Positions 7,996 through 16,389 of a stretch of 64,000 nucleotides of DNA are shown here, piece after piece (within the stretch, counting starts at the first letter, position 1; every line of letters starts with the position of its first letter). The stretch covers positions 117,667 through 181,666 of the forward strand of contig NZ_JAPDOD010000013.1 of NCBI RefSeq assembly GCF_027587205.1. Reading direction: 5' to 3'. The translations under genes were made by a program, and so were the position numbers. Origin of the DNA: Solirubrobacter ginsenosidimutans (GTDB lineage Bacteria > Actinomycetota > Thermoleophilia > Solirubrobacterales > Solirubrobacteraceae). The notes under the pieces are model-generated. The model searched no databases and had not been told where the DNA came from. It saw only the letters and a list, made by a program, of their open reading frames with translations.

Positions 7996-9216
7996 ATGCC
8001 TTCCTTCTCCGGTCTGCTGATCATCACCGCCGTGGCGTTCGGCGCGCCGTTCGTGCTCGGCCTCGCTCCACGGGTGCGGCTTCCCGCGGTGGTGCTGGAG
8101 ATCGTGGCCGGGATCGTCGTCGGGCCGAGCGTGCTCGGTTGGGTGCACGTCGATCAGACGATCGCCGTGATCTCCACGCTCGGCCTCGCGTTCCTGCTCT
8201 TCCTCGCGGGATTGGAGATCGACTTCTCCCGCCTGCGCGGGCGGGTGCTGCGGCTCACCGCGCTGGGCTACGGGCTGTCGTTCGCGATCGCGCTCGTGGT
8301 CGCCGCCGGCCTGAAGGCCGCCGGGCTGGCCGACGCGCCGCTGCTGGTCGCGATCACGCTCGCGGCGACCTCGCTCGGCGTGCTGATCCCGGTGCTCAAG
8401 GATGCGGGCGAGAGCACCTCGACACTCGGGCAGGTCGTGATCGCGGCGGGATCGATCGCCGACTTCGGCGCGATCATCCTGCTCTCGATCTTCTTCACCG
8501 GCGAGGGCGGGACGGGCGCGACGCTGCTGCTGATCGGGTCGCTGCTCGGGCTCGCGCTCGTGGTCCTGATCGCGGTCCGCGGCGCCGAGCGCTCGATGCG
8601 GATCCGCGCCGATCTCCTGCGCCTGCAGGACACGACGGCGCAGATCCGGGTGCGTGGCGCGATGGTGCTGCTCGTCGGCTTCGCGGCGATCGCGCAGTCG
8701 CTCGGCTTGGAGGCGATCCTCGGCGCGTTCGCCGCGGGCGCGATCCTGACGCTGCTCGACGCCGACGAGGTCATGACCCACCCGCAGTTCCGGCGCAAGC
8801 TCGAAGCGATCGGGTTCGGGTTCTTCATCCCGGTCTTCTTCGTCACCACCGGCGTGCGCTACGACCTCGACGCGCTGCTGGCGAGCGCCTCGACCGTGGT
8901 CATGGTCCCGATCTTCCTCGCGGCGCTGCTGGCCGTGCGCGGGCTCCCGGCGTTGCTCTATCGCCGCCTGCTCGGCCCGCGCCAGGCGCTGATCGCCGGC
9001 CTGCTGCAGTCGACGTCACTGCCGTTCATCGTCGCCGCCACCGCGATCGGGCTCGACCTCGGCGTCGTCGACGCCGCGACGAGCGCCGCTCTGATCGCCG
9101 CCGGCCTGCTCTCGGTGGTCATCTTCCCGGCGACCGGTCTCGCGCTCCTGCGCGCGGGAGCGGAGCCGCGCACGCCGCCGCCGGTCGCCGAGGAGACGCC
9201 GCTCGTCGCGATGTGA
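7996..9216 (+). CDS. Cation:proton antiporter, CPA2 family
   Basis: This 406-aa membrane protein resembles KefB/NapA-type Na+ or K+/H+ antiporters. Typical segments are VLEIVAGIVVGPSVLG, FLLFLAGLEIDFSRLR, the helix with SIADFGAII (proton/cation-site Asp) and FFIPVFFVTTGVRYDL. It has no C-terminal TrkA-N domain, so regulation by nucleotides is not expected. ATG at 7996 sits 10 bases after AAGGA (7981). It follows the cupin gene by 30 bp and may share its transcript. Confidence 0.88.
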   Translation: MPSFSGLLIITAVAFGAPFVLGLAPRVRLPAVVLEIVAGIVVGPSVLGWVHVDQTIAVISTLGLAFLLFLAGLEIDFSRLRGRVLRLTALGYGLSFAIALVVAAGLKAAGLADAPLLVAITLAATSLGVLIPVLKDAGESTSTLGQVVIAAGSIADFGAIILLSIFFTGEGGTGATLLLIGSLLGLALVVLIAVRGAERSMRIRADLLRLQDTTAQIRVRGAMVLLVGFAAIAQSLGLEAILGAFAAGAILTLLDADEVMTHPQFRRKLEAIGFGFFIPVFFVTTGVRYDLDALLASASTVVMVPIFLAALLAVRGLPALLYRRLLGPRQALIAGLLQSTSLPFIVAATAIGLDLGVVDAATSAALIAAGLLSVVIFPATGLALLRAGAEPRTPPPVAEETPLVAM

Positions 9217-9252
9217 GTGAAACGCCGCCGGCAGACGCGAGACTGACCGCCC

Positions 9253-10110
9253 ATGCCGCTCTTCTGCGATATCACGCTGGCCGAACGCATCGAACGCGCC
9301 GAAGCCCGATTGATGGCCAGGGTGTGCGAGCGCGGGTCCGGGTTCGCGATCGAGCTGGCCGGCGGCATGGCGACCTTCGCCGGAGCGGGCTCGCCGTACA
9401 ACAAGGTGGCGGGGCTCGGCTTCGGCGGCGTGCCCGCCGACGGCGCGCTCGAGGACGTCGAACGGGCCTACGCCGCGGTCCGCTCCCCCGTGCAGATCGA
9501 GCTCTGCCACCTCGGCGATCCGGCGCTCGCCGCACGGTTGACGGAGCGCGGCTACCGGCTCGCGGGGTTCGAGAACGTCCTCGGCATCGCCCTCGACGGC
9601 GAGCGCGAGCGCGTGACGCCACCCGGGATCGAGATCCGCTCCAGCGGCGACGACGAGCTCGAGCACTGGCTGCAGGTCTCCGCCGATGCCACGGTGCTCC
9701 CCGACACCGACGGCGTCCCCTCCCACGAGGAGTTCTCGCGCGAGGATGTGCTGACGGCGATGCGCGCCTTCGCCACGGCCGACGTCAAGCGCTACCTGGC
9801 GCTGCGCGACGGCGCCGTCGCGGGCGAGGCGAGCTTTTACCTCAACGGAAGCATCGCGCAGCTGACCGGAGCGGCGACGCTGCCCGCCCACCGCCGCCGG
9901 GGCATCCAGACCGCGCTGTTCTCGACGCGCCTCAGCGACGCCGCGGCGGCGGGCGCGGCCATCGCGGTCGTGACCACCCAGCCGGGGTCCAAGTCCCAGC
10001 AGAACGCGCAGCGCCAGGGCTTCAGCCTGCTCTACACCCGCGCGATCCTCGTCAATCCGCTACCCGGCCGGGGCGATGCGCTCCGCCGCGGCATCGGCGA
10101 CCTCGCGTAG
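9253..10110 (+). CDS. GNAT-family N-acetyltransferase
   Basis: This 285-aa protein has a C-terminal GNAT domain. The acetyl-CoA loop is AATLPAHRRRGIQTALFSTRL, with the RRxGI-type core RRRGIQ. It is followed by VVTTQPGSKSQQNAQRQGFS, which matches the family's final helix and strand. The N-terminal half (about 120 aa) is an unassigned or degenerate GNAT-like region. Its last 51 bases overlap the convergent LmbU-type gene. The substrate is unknown. Confidence 0.8.
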   Translation: MPLFCDITLAERIERAEARLMARVCERGSGFAIELAGGMATFAGAGSPYNKVAGLGFGGVPADGALEDVERAYAAVRSPVQIELCHLGDPALAARLTERGYRLAGFENVLGIALDGERERVTPPGIEIRSSGDDELEHWLQVSADATVLPDTDGVPSHEEFSREDVLTAMRAFATADVKRYLALRDGAVAGEASFYLNGSIAQLTGAATLPAHRRRGIQTALFSTRLSDAAAAGAAIAVVTTQPGSKSQQNAQRQGFSLLYTRAILVNPLPGRGDALRRGIGDLA

Positions 10111-10653
10111 CCATTCGGGCAGTCCCTGCTGAGCAGCGGCCGCGGCGCTGCGCCAGCGCGCCGCGTGATCGGACGGAACCTCGACGCGCACCACGACCGC
10201 GGGCTTCGCGGCCTCGGCTCGGCGCGCGAGGCGCTGAGCGGAGAGCTGGCGGCGCAGCTCATTGCGCGACCATTCCTGCGCCTCGGCGCGATGCAACCAC
10301 AGGTCCTGCTCGGCCGCCGGCAGCGCCGCGACCTCCGCGTGGTGCTGGAAGCTGAGACCCTCGCGACGGCGAGCCGGCGCGATGCTCCGCGCCACCCACG
10401 CGTAGTTGCGCAGCGTCTGGTAATCGAGGTTCGTCGCTTCCAGGGCCGACCGGTAGCGCTCGCCGTACCGCCGTTCACCGAACAGCAGCCAATCGCCGAG
10501 CGCCCAGGCGGCGCCACCGCAGATGCGCGCGATCCGCGCTCCGACGTCGGCCCAGTCGTCGAATGACATGTCCGAGCCGAGCTCGAGAACGAGGCGCCGC
10601 GACGGGGCGGCGACGGTGGTCGGGAACTTGGTTTCGAGTGCGGTAGCGGTCAT
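10060..10653 (-). CDS. LmbU-family transcriptional regulator
   Basis: This 197-aa protein matches the LmbU/HrmB group, DNA-binding activators known from lincomycin and other antibiotic clusters. The recognisable signature runs from FDDWADVGARIARI through ALGDWLLFGERRYGERY, LDYQTLRNYAWVARSI and LSFQHHAEVAALPA to QDLWLHRAEAQEWSRNELRR. No antibiotic biosynthesis genes are in view. Instead it is divergent from the M15/GH19 hydrolase genes, with a 15-bp palindrome at 10765-10779 in the gap. It may therefore control the hydrolases. Confidence 0.82.
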   Translation of the reverse strand: MTATALETKFPTTVAAPSRRLVLELGSDMSFDDWADVGARIARICGGAAWALGDWLLFGERRYGERYRSALEATNLDYQTLRNYAWVARSIAPARRREGLSFQHHAEVAALPAAEQDLWLHRAEAQEWSRNELRRQLSAQRLARRAEAAKPAVVVRVEVPSDHAARWRSAAAAAQQGLPEWLREVADAAAERIAPAG

Positions 10654-10910
10654 CGGCGAACGTCCCTCTGACGGTTACGGGTGCGCCCGGGCGCACGGGC
10701 ACTTCGCATCCTCGACGCATTTGAACGCGCCCGTCAACACCGATCAGGATCCGCCCACCGGCGCTTCCTGGGCCAGGAAATCAGTTTGTCGTCACTCTGA
10801 CATTCTCCGACTGCCGCACAGACGAGCGGGAACGTCGCTGACTGGATCCCGAACCCTGTCTCGGTTAGCGTCGGCCCAGCGACAGAATTCACCAACATCA
10901 GGGGGTGAGC
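10654..10910. promoter_or_regulatory. Divergent control region with palindrome TTCCTGGGCCAGGAA
   Basis: This 257-bp gap separates the LmbU-type gene from the M15 peptidase gene. It is less GC-rich than the flanks. At 10765-10779 lies TTCCTGGGCCAGGAA, two perfect 7-bp arms around one base, a likely operator. I see no ORF in it. A GGGGG ribosome site at 10901-10905 serves the peptidase start. Confidence 0.5.
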
Positions 10911-11582
10911 ATGGCCGCAAATGGCATGCTGCAGGAGAGCGATCTCTCACCGATCCCGGGCGGGCAGCTGCGCGAAGACGCGGCCGCAGCGTGGCTGGCG
11001 ATGCGGATGCACATCGCCAAGCAGCACAACGTCTGGATCAGTCCGACCTCGCGGCGCACCGCCTACCGGTCGCTCGCCGACCAGGAGTACTTCTGGAATC
11101 TCTACAAGTCCGGCCGAGGCGCGCTCGCGGCACACCCGGGGTCTTCGAACCACGGCTGGGGCATCGCGGTCGACACGCCGACGCCGGCGATGCAGGCCGG
11201 GATCCGGGAGGTCGGTCACCAGTTCGGTTGGGGCATCAAGGGCGGCCAGCTCGCTTCGGATGCACCGTCTGAGGAGTGGCATTGCACGTTCCACGCGGGC
11301 GTCTTCAAGGCCCCGCCCAGGCCGGCCCACGTGCACCCCTACCGGGTGATGAACGAGGCCGAGCGCGAGGCGCGGGACATGCTCGTCCGCCAGCGCCGCG
11401 TCGCCCGCCGGGCCGGCGGCTGGTCGAAGGTCGATCCCGTCCACCTCAAGCGGGCCGTGCAGGCCAAGAAGGACCTGCGCCAGCGCGCCGCCGACATCCG
11501 CTCCGCGGCCAAGGACGGCGGCTGGGAGAAGAACCACCGCAAGGCTCGCTACGACTACATCAACAAGCTCATCGGAGACTGA
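10911..11582 (+). CDS. M15-family D-Ala-D-Ala carboxypeptidase/endolysin-like protein
   Basis: This 223-aa zinc peptidase of the VanY/phage L-Ala-D-Glu peptidase type cleaves peptidoglycan stem peptides. Zinc and catalytic residues are His81 and Asp88 in SSNHGWGIAVD, and Glu122/His124 in EEWHCTF. Residues ~159-223 form a separate C-terminal domain that is repeated in the GH19 protein downstream (GGW, DPxHL, AKxxL, RYD). There is no signal peptide or TM segment, which is odd for a wall enzyme and resembles phage lysins. ATG at 10911 is placed by the GGGGG box; GTG at 10905 is an alternative. Confidence 0.85.
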   Translation: MAANGMLQESDLSPIPGGQLREDAAAAWLAMRMHIAKQHNVWISPTSRRTAYRSLADQEYFWNLYKSGRGALAAHPGSSNHGWGIAVDTPTPAMQAGIREVGHQFGWGIKGGQLASDAPSEEWHCTFHAGVFKAPPRPAHVHPYRVMNEAEREARDMLVRQRRVARRAGGWSKVDPVHLKRAVQAKKDLRQRAADIRSAAKDGGWEKNHRKARYDYINKLIGD

Positions 11583-11583
11583 C

Positions 11584-11727
11584 ATGGAGACGACGCCAAC
11601 GACCTTCGGTCCGCCGGACGCGGACTTCGACGACATCGCCGACGAGCCCGATCCCGCCTTCGGCGAGGTCGCCGAGGACGATGACATCGAGACGCCGGAT
11701 GACGGCGAGCCCGACGCGAAGGACTGA
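11584..11727 (+). CDS. Very acidic 47-aa peptide
   Basis: This small ORF starts two bases after the M15 stop and encodes 47 residues, of which about 17 are Asp or Glu and only one is basic. It is proline-rich (METTPTTFGPPDADFDD at the start, DGEPDAKD at the end). Its position between two cell-wall hydrolase genes suggests a small regulator, inhibitor or chaperone of a basic partner such as the shared Lys/Arg-rich C-terminal domain. I know of no family. Confidence 0.5.
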   Translation: METTPTTFGPPDADFDDIADEPDPAFGEVAEDDDIETPDDGEPDAKD

Positions 11728-11747
11728 GCCCTTCCTATTCACGAGGC

Positions 11748-11773
11748 CGTGTGTCCCGCCGGCGGGACACACG
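11748..11773. terminator. Perfect 26-bp palindrome (terminator or operator)
   Basis: Two perfect 13-bp arms (left arm CGTGTGTCCCGCC) meet without a loop, 20 bp after the acidic-peptide gene and 66 bp before the GH19 gene. As RNA it would form a strong hairpin and could end the M15 transcript, but there is no U-tract after it. As DNA it could be a dimer-binding operator for the GH19 gene. Confidence 0.45.
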
Positions 11774-11839
11774 CGCCCTTGACGGCGCCGCCGAGATCGA
11801 AGAGACCTCCACGTACACATAGAGCAGGAGGCCATCCGA

Positions 11840-12640
11840 ATGAGCGACTGGACGATCGACCCCGACGCACTACGGCACGTGTGCCCGAACCTCGATGCCG
11901 TCGCGGCGAGGCGGATCGCCGATGGCCTCGGCGAGGCGTTCATGCGCTTCGAGATCAACACGCCGCGCCGCGCCGCGATGGCCGTGGCGCAGTGGGGCCA
12001 CGAGTCCGACCATTTCAAGACCGCGACCGAATACGCCTCCGGCTCCGCGTACGAGGGCCGCAAGGACCTCGGCAACACGCAACCCGGCGACGGCCGTCGC
12101 TTCAAGGGCCGCGGCCGGATCCAGATCACGGGGCGGGCGAACTACGCGGCGATCGCGAAGGCGTTGGAGCTCGACTGCGTGAACAACCCCGACGTGCTGG
12201 CCGAGCCGCCCAACAGCGAGCTGGCGTCGGGCTACTGGTGGTTCTCCCACGACTGCAACGGCTTCTGCGACCGTGACGATTTCGTCGGCCTGACCAAGCG
12301 CATCAACGGCGGCACGAACGGGCTCGACGATCGCCGCCGGCTGTACGCGCTCGCCACGCAGGTCGCCGAGAAGCTCGTGCCGGTCGACCGCTGGGGCGTG
12401 CTGACCGACGACGAGCGCGAATGGATGGAGACGCTGGCCAAGGAGCGCAAGATCGCCAAGCGCAACGGCGGCTGGAAGACGATCGACCCCAGCCACCTCG
12501 CCCGGGCCAACGACGCCAAGCAGCACCTGGTCGCGCGCGCCAAGGAACTGGAGAGCAAGTCGGCCGCCGAGCCGAACGGCTGGCGCCGGTTCGGGCGCCA
12601 GAAGCGCTACGACCTGATGAAGGAAGCCACCGGGAAATAG
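11840..12640 (+). CDS. GH19 chitinase/endolysin-like hydrolase with shared C-terminal domain
   Basis: This 266-aa protein has an N-terminal GH19 catalytic domain that hydrolyses chitin or peptidoglycan glycan strands. Catalytic glutamates are Glu55 in QWGHESDHF and Glu64 in TATEYASG; YEGRKDLGN and FKGRGRIQITGRANY are family marks. Residues ~199-266 repeat the C-terminal domain of the M15 protein (GGWKTIDPSHLARANDAK, then RYDLMKE). It has no signal peptide. A strong AGGAGG site at 11826-11831 precedes the ATG. The pair looks like a lysis module, phage-derived or delivered by another route. Confidence 0.85.
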   Translation: MSDWTIDPDALRHVCPNLDAVAARRIADGLGEAFMRFEINTPRRAAMAVAQWGHESDHFKTATEYASGSAYEGRKDLGNTQPGDGRRFKGRGRIQITGRANYAAIAKALELDCVNNPDVLAEPPNSELASGYWWFSHDCNGFCDRDDFVGLTKRINGGTNGLDDRRRLYALATQVAEKLVPVDRWGVLTDDEREWMETLAKERKIAKRNGGWKTIDPSHLARANDAKQHLVARAKELESKSAAEPNGWRRFGRQKRYDLMKEATGK

Positions 12641-12805
12641 CGCCGACATGCCGTCGGTCCCGAAACCGAAGGCGAGCGCGGGCGCCAAGTGACGGTCTGG
12701 ACGACGCCGCCGCCTCCACGACACTTGGCCGGCTTCTGAGCCGCGAACTTAGGATCACCGGCTACCGTGCTCAGCGCCCGCCCGGTCAGTGGGTTCCGGT
12801 CGATC

Positions 12806-13702
12806 ATGTCTCGCCGTCTCCGCCGTCTGTCCGCGACGCTCGTCGCGCTCTGCATCGCCGCCTCGGTGCTCTACCTCGCTGCACAGACCGAGACGACGGA
12901 CCGCGCGGTGGCGGCCGTGGACTGCCAACCGGTGGCGGGCGATCACACGCTGCCCGGCGACGCCCTGCTGCACGTTCCGCGAGGGGCGAGGGCGCCGCTC
13001 CCGCTCGTGATCGCCTTCCACGGCGCCGGCGGGACAGGCCCCGGCATGGCCGACTACAGCGGCCTCTCCGACACCGCCGACGCCAAGGGCTTCGCGGTCC
13101 TCTACCCCACCGCCGCGACCAAGCGGCACTTCTGGAGCCTGAACGCGAGCATGCCCGGCGACGACGTCAATCGCCTGCGCGCGCTGCTCCCGCAGGCGAT
13201 GGCGGCGGCCTGTGCGGATCCGTCGCGGGTGTTCGCGACTGGCGTCAGCAACGGCGGCGGGTTCGCGGCACGGGTCGGGTGCGAGCTGGCCGGGACGATC
13301 GCGGCGATCGCTCCGGTGGCCGGCGGCTACAAGGCGCTTGACCGCTGCCCAGACGGCCGCCAGACGTCGGTGCTGGAGATCCACGGCACCGCCGACCACG
13401 TCGTCCCCTACGCGGGCCGACCGTCCGACAGCGCCGGCGCCGTGGCGGGATTCCTCGCTGGGTGGGTGCACCGCGACGGGTGCGATGAGAAGGCCACGCG
13501 CTCCAATCCCCGGCACGCGGTGGTGCGCTTCACCCACCGCGGGTGCGACCCGGGCTTCCAGGTCGAGCACCTGCGCCTGGCCGGGACCGACCACGGCTGG
13601 CCGGGCGCCGATCCGCCGTGGCCGCGCCACAACCCGTCCCAACTCGAGGCCAACGACGAGGTCTGGGCGTTCTTCGCGCGGGTCTCAGCGCACCAGCACT
13701 GA
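12806..13702 (+). CDS. Secreted PHB depolymerase/feruloyl esterase-like enzyme (LpqC family)
   Basis: This 298-aa alpha/beta hydrolase of the COG3509 esterase group has an N-terminal signal peptide (MSRRLRRLSATLVALCIAAS). The oxyanion region is VIAFHGAGGTGPG, the nucleophile Ser148 lies in GVSNGG, the acid region is EIHGTADHVVPY and the His region is GTDHGWPG. Paired cysteines (Cys40 and others) suit an exported protein. It probably cleaves polyester or hydroxycinnamate esters outside the cell. I placed the start at ATG 12806. It converges with the lipoprotein gene and overlaps it by 18 bp. Confidence 0.85.
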   Translation: MSRRLRRLSATLVALCIAASVLYLAAQTETTDRAVAAVDCQPVAGDHTLPGDALLHVPRGARAPLPLVIAFHGAGGTGPGMADYSGLSDTADAKGFAVLYPTAATKRHFWSLNASMPGDDVNRLRALLPQAMAAACADPSRVFATGVSNGGGFAARVGCELAGTIAAIAPVAGGYKALDRCPDGRQTSVLEIHGTADHVVPYAGRPSDSAGAVAGFLAGWVHRDGCDEKATRSNPRHAVVRFTHRGCDPGFQVEHLRLAGTDHGWPGADPPWPRHNPSQLEANDEVWAFFARVSAHQH

Positions 13703-14914
13703 GGCGCGCAGCGGACCCGACGGGAAGCGCGTGGCCGTGAACGAGAACGCCTGGTAGGTGCGGCCGCCGAAGTCGACCGCCCCGTGGGACGGCAGTCGCG
13801 CGGGTCCGGGATCGAGCGTGCTGGAGGGAATCTCCGCATTTCCGGCGCGGAGAATCACGTCGGCGCCGGTGAAGCGGTGGACGAGCTTGATGAAGCCCGC
13901 GTCGTCCTGGATCGACGCCGTCACGCGCCCGACGGTGCGGCCGTGCAGGCGGACCGCGGCCGAGGCCGGTGCGAGGACGTACGGGCCGCCGACGTCGTTG
14001 ACGAGCGCGCCGCGCTCGGTCCGCGCGCGGATGCGGACCACGTGCAGCGCGGGATCCTGGAAGAAGCGGACGATCTGGGCGCGCAACGCCGCGGGATCGT
14101 CGGCGGCCACCGCCCGTGCGAACCGGGGGTCGCGCGCGATGTGCCGGAGGACCTGGCGGGTCCGGGCGCTGCCGCGCTCGCCCTTGTAGATGCGCTTCGC
14201 GACGGCGCCGAGCGTGTTGGCCTTGGTCGCGGCGGGCGTGGGCCCGCACCACGCCGAGTCGGCGGCCGGGCTGAGCAGGCTGATCCGCAGCGGCCCCGCG
14301 GGGAACGCCGTCGCCGCGAGTGAGGCGACGCTGTAGGTCGCGCCGTCGGCTGAGACGGTGCCGGACGCGGGCGGCGCGACCGTCGGCGGGTGCAGCGTGG
14401 TCGCCAGCTCGCGCCCGCCGCCGACGATCACGACCTGGGCGCCGGTGAGGCTGTGGACGAGCGATGCCACGCCGTCGACCGTCGACGTCGAGAGCGTGAA
14501 CCGTCCTACGGGCGCTCCGGCGCTGTCCGTGATCGTCCCGCCGACCGGTCCCAGCGCGGCCACCTGGCCGCGCGACACGAGCGTTTGGTCGCCACGCGTG
14601 ATGACGATGCGCTCGACCTGGCTGCGCAGCAGGGGACGCAACGCCGCGCTGACCGCGGCCGGATCGTCACGCGCGACGGCGTCGCCGAGGCTCGTGGAGC
14701 GCGCGATGCGGGCCGCGGCGCCGCTGACGGTGCGCCCGCTCGCGGCCTGACCGGCCACGCGCTGGGCGACGTCGCGCAGGGTGGCGCCGATGGTCGCCGG
14801 ACACGACGCGGTCGGTGCGTCGGCTTCGGCGCTTCCCAGGTCGACGTGCGCGCAGCCGGTCAGCGCGACGCCGGTCGCGGCCAGTGCTGCCACGTGTGCG
14901 ATCCGCGTCGGCAT
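13685..14914 (-). CDS. Lipoprotein with two tandem cache-like sensor repeats
   Basis: This 409-aa protein starts with a lipoprotein signal (MPTRIAHVAALAATGVALTGC by position, lipobox LTGC at Cys21). It then holds two ~180-aa repeats. Each runs from a helix (TLRDVAQRV / TLGAVAKRI) through VERIVITRG / VVRIRARTE, LVHSLTGAQVVI / LVHRFTGADVIL and AATAFPAGPLRISLL / TATRFPSGPLRASVL. The layout resembles extracytoplasmic PAS/cache ligand-binding domains. It is the third gene after the response regulator and histidine kinase, so it may present the signal to the kinase. A TTG at 14974 overlaps the kinase stop and is an alternative start. Confidence 0.7.
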   Translation of the reverse strand: MPTRIAHVAALAATGVALTGCAHVDLGSAEADAPTASCPATIGATLRDVAQRVAGQAASGRTVSGAAARIARSTSLGDAVARDDPAAVSAALRPLLRSQVERIVITRGDQTLVSRGQVAALGPVGGTITDSAGAPVGRFTLSTSTVDGVASLVHSLTGAQVVIVGGGRELATTLHPPTVAPPASGTVSADGATYSVASLAATAFPAGPLRISLLSPAADSAWCGPTPAATKANTLGAVAKRIYKGERGSARTRQVLRHIARDPRFARAVAADDPAALRAQIVRFFQDPALHVVRIRARTERGALVNDVGGPYVLAPASAAVRLHGRTVGRVTASIQDDAGFIKLVHRFTGADVILRAGNAEIPSSTLDPGPARLPSHGAVDFGGRTYQAFSFTATRFPSGPLRASVLVR

Positions 14915-14970
14915 CGGCCGAGCTTCCGGCGAGCGGCTGTGGCCGAGTTCAACGCTGTGTTGGGAATCCG

Positions 14971-16389
14971 TCAAGCCGCCGGCAGCACGAGCACCAGGCG
15001 GCCGCCGGAGCTGGACGGCTCCGCCGTCAGCTCGCCGCCCATCGCCCGCGCCAGCCCGCGCGCGATCGCGAGGCCGAGCCCCGCCCCACCCGGCCCGCCG
15101 GTCCCCGCCTGCCCGCGCGCGAACCGGTGGAAGACGTGCTCGCGCTCCTCCTCGCCGATCCCCGGGCCTTCGTCGCGCACTTCCAACCGGACCTTGCCCG
15201 GCTCGGGCGTGATCGCGATCGTGACCGTCCCGGCGCCGTAGTGGGCGGCGTTGTCGAGCACGACGCGGAGGATCCGCGCGGTGGCGACCGGGTCGGCGGC
15301 GGCGAGCGCCGGACCGCCGTCGATCTTCAACGTGCGCCCATCGGTGCGCAGGCGGGCGCCGAACTCGCGGCCGATCAACGCCGCCAGCTCGGCCAGCTCG
15401 ACCGGCTCGTCGCGCAGCGGGGCGCCGCCGTCGACGCGGCTGATGTCCAGCAGGTCGGTCGCCAGCGCGGTCAGCCGGCCGGTCTGCCGCAGGGCGAGAT
15501 CCATGCGCGCGGCGGTCGTTTCCGGGTCGTCCGCTCCGCGGCCGATCTCCTCCTTGAGCAGCTCGAGCGTGGCCTGCAGCGAGGCCAGCGGCGTGCGGAG
15601 CTCGTGGCTGGCGGTCGAGAGGAACTCCTGCCGTGACGCCTGCTCGTCGAGCAGCCGCTCGCGCATGCCCTCGAGGGCGCGCGCGACGACGGTGACCTCA
15701 TCGCCGCCGGTGACCGCGATCGGGTGCTCGAGCCCGTCGGCCCCGAGCGCCTCGGCATCCGCTCGGAGGCGGCCGAGACGGCGCATCAGGCTGCGGCTCA
15801 GCAGCAGCGCCAGCAGGATCGCCACGAGCAGCCCGGCGGCCAGCGCGAGCGGCAGCGCCGCCCGCATGACCGACGCGGCGGCGCGGCTGTCGGCGAGCCG
15901 CTTGGAGATGACGAGCGTGAGGCGATTCGGCTCCTTGCCGACGACGGTCGCGGCGAAGGCGAACTCGCCCCGCCGGCCGGCGACCACGCCGCTGCGGCGC
16001 CGCAGCGCGCCTTCGCGCAGGCTCGCGGGCGGGCCCAGCGCCGGCTCGGCCGCCTCGGTCGTCTCGGTGTCGGCCAGCTCGGCGCTCGCGCTCGAGTAGA
16101 CGACGATCCTGCCGCCCGTCCGCCGCTGCAACTGCTCGATGAGCTGCTCCAGTGCCGGCGAGCCGCGGCGACGGTCGCGCTCGGGCAGCGCGGCCAAGGC
16201 GGGGCGGATCGTGAACGCCAGGCCGCGCAACTCGGTGAGGCGGTCGGCGACCACGCGGCGCTCCAGCGGCGGCAGCACGACGAGCGCCGCGGCGGCCAGC
16301 GTCGCGAGGCTCGTGACCACCAGGGCGAGGACCATGCGCCCGCGCAGGCCGGTGAACGGCGCGCGGGCGCGCTCGCGCAGCGTGCTCAC
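14971..16389 (-). CDS. Sensor histidine kinase
   Basis: This 472-aa membrane kinase has TM1 at ~19-40, an extracytoplasmic sensor of ~135 aa, TM2 at ~177-198 and a HAMP-like linker. The phosphoacceptor is His262 in SHELRTPL. The ATPase domain has the N box (VVLDNAAHYG), G1 box (DEGPGIGEEE) and G2 box (GGAGLGLAIARGLARAMGG). Its start overlaps the regulator stop by 4 bases. With the downstream lipoprotein it forms a three-gene signalling operon on the minus strand. Confidence 0.92.
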   Translation of the reverse strand: MSTLRERARAPFTGLRGRMVLALVVTSLATLAAAALVVLPPLERRVVADRLTELRGLAFTIRPALAALPERDRRRGSPALEQLIEQLQRRTGGRIVVYSSASAELADTETTEAAEPALGPPASLREGALRRRSGVVAGRRGEFAFAATVVGKEPNRLTLVISKRLADSRAAASVMRAALPLALAAGLLVAILLALLLSRSLMRRLGRLRADAEALGADGLEHPIAVTGGDEVTVVARALEGMRERLLDEQASRQEFLSTASHELRTPLASLQATLELLKEEIGRGADDPETTAARMDLALRQTGRLTALATDLLDISRVDGGAPLRDEPVELAELAALIGREFGARLRTDGRTLKIDGGPALAAADPVATARILRVVLDNAAHYGAGTVTIAITPEPGKVRLEVRDEGPGIGEEEREHVFHRFARGQAGTGGPGGAGLGLAIARGLARAMGGELTAEPSSSGGRLVLVLPAA

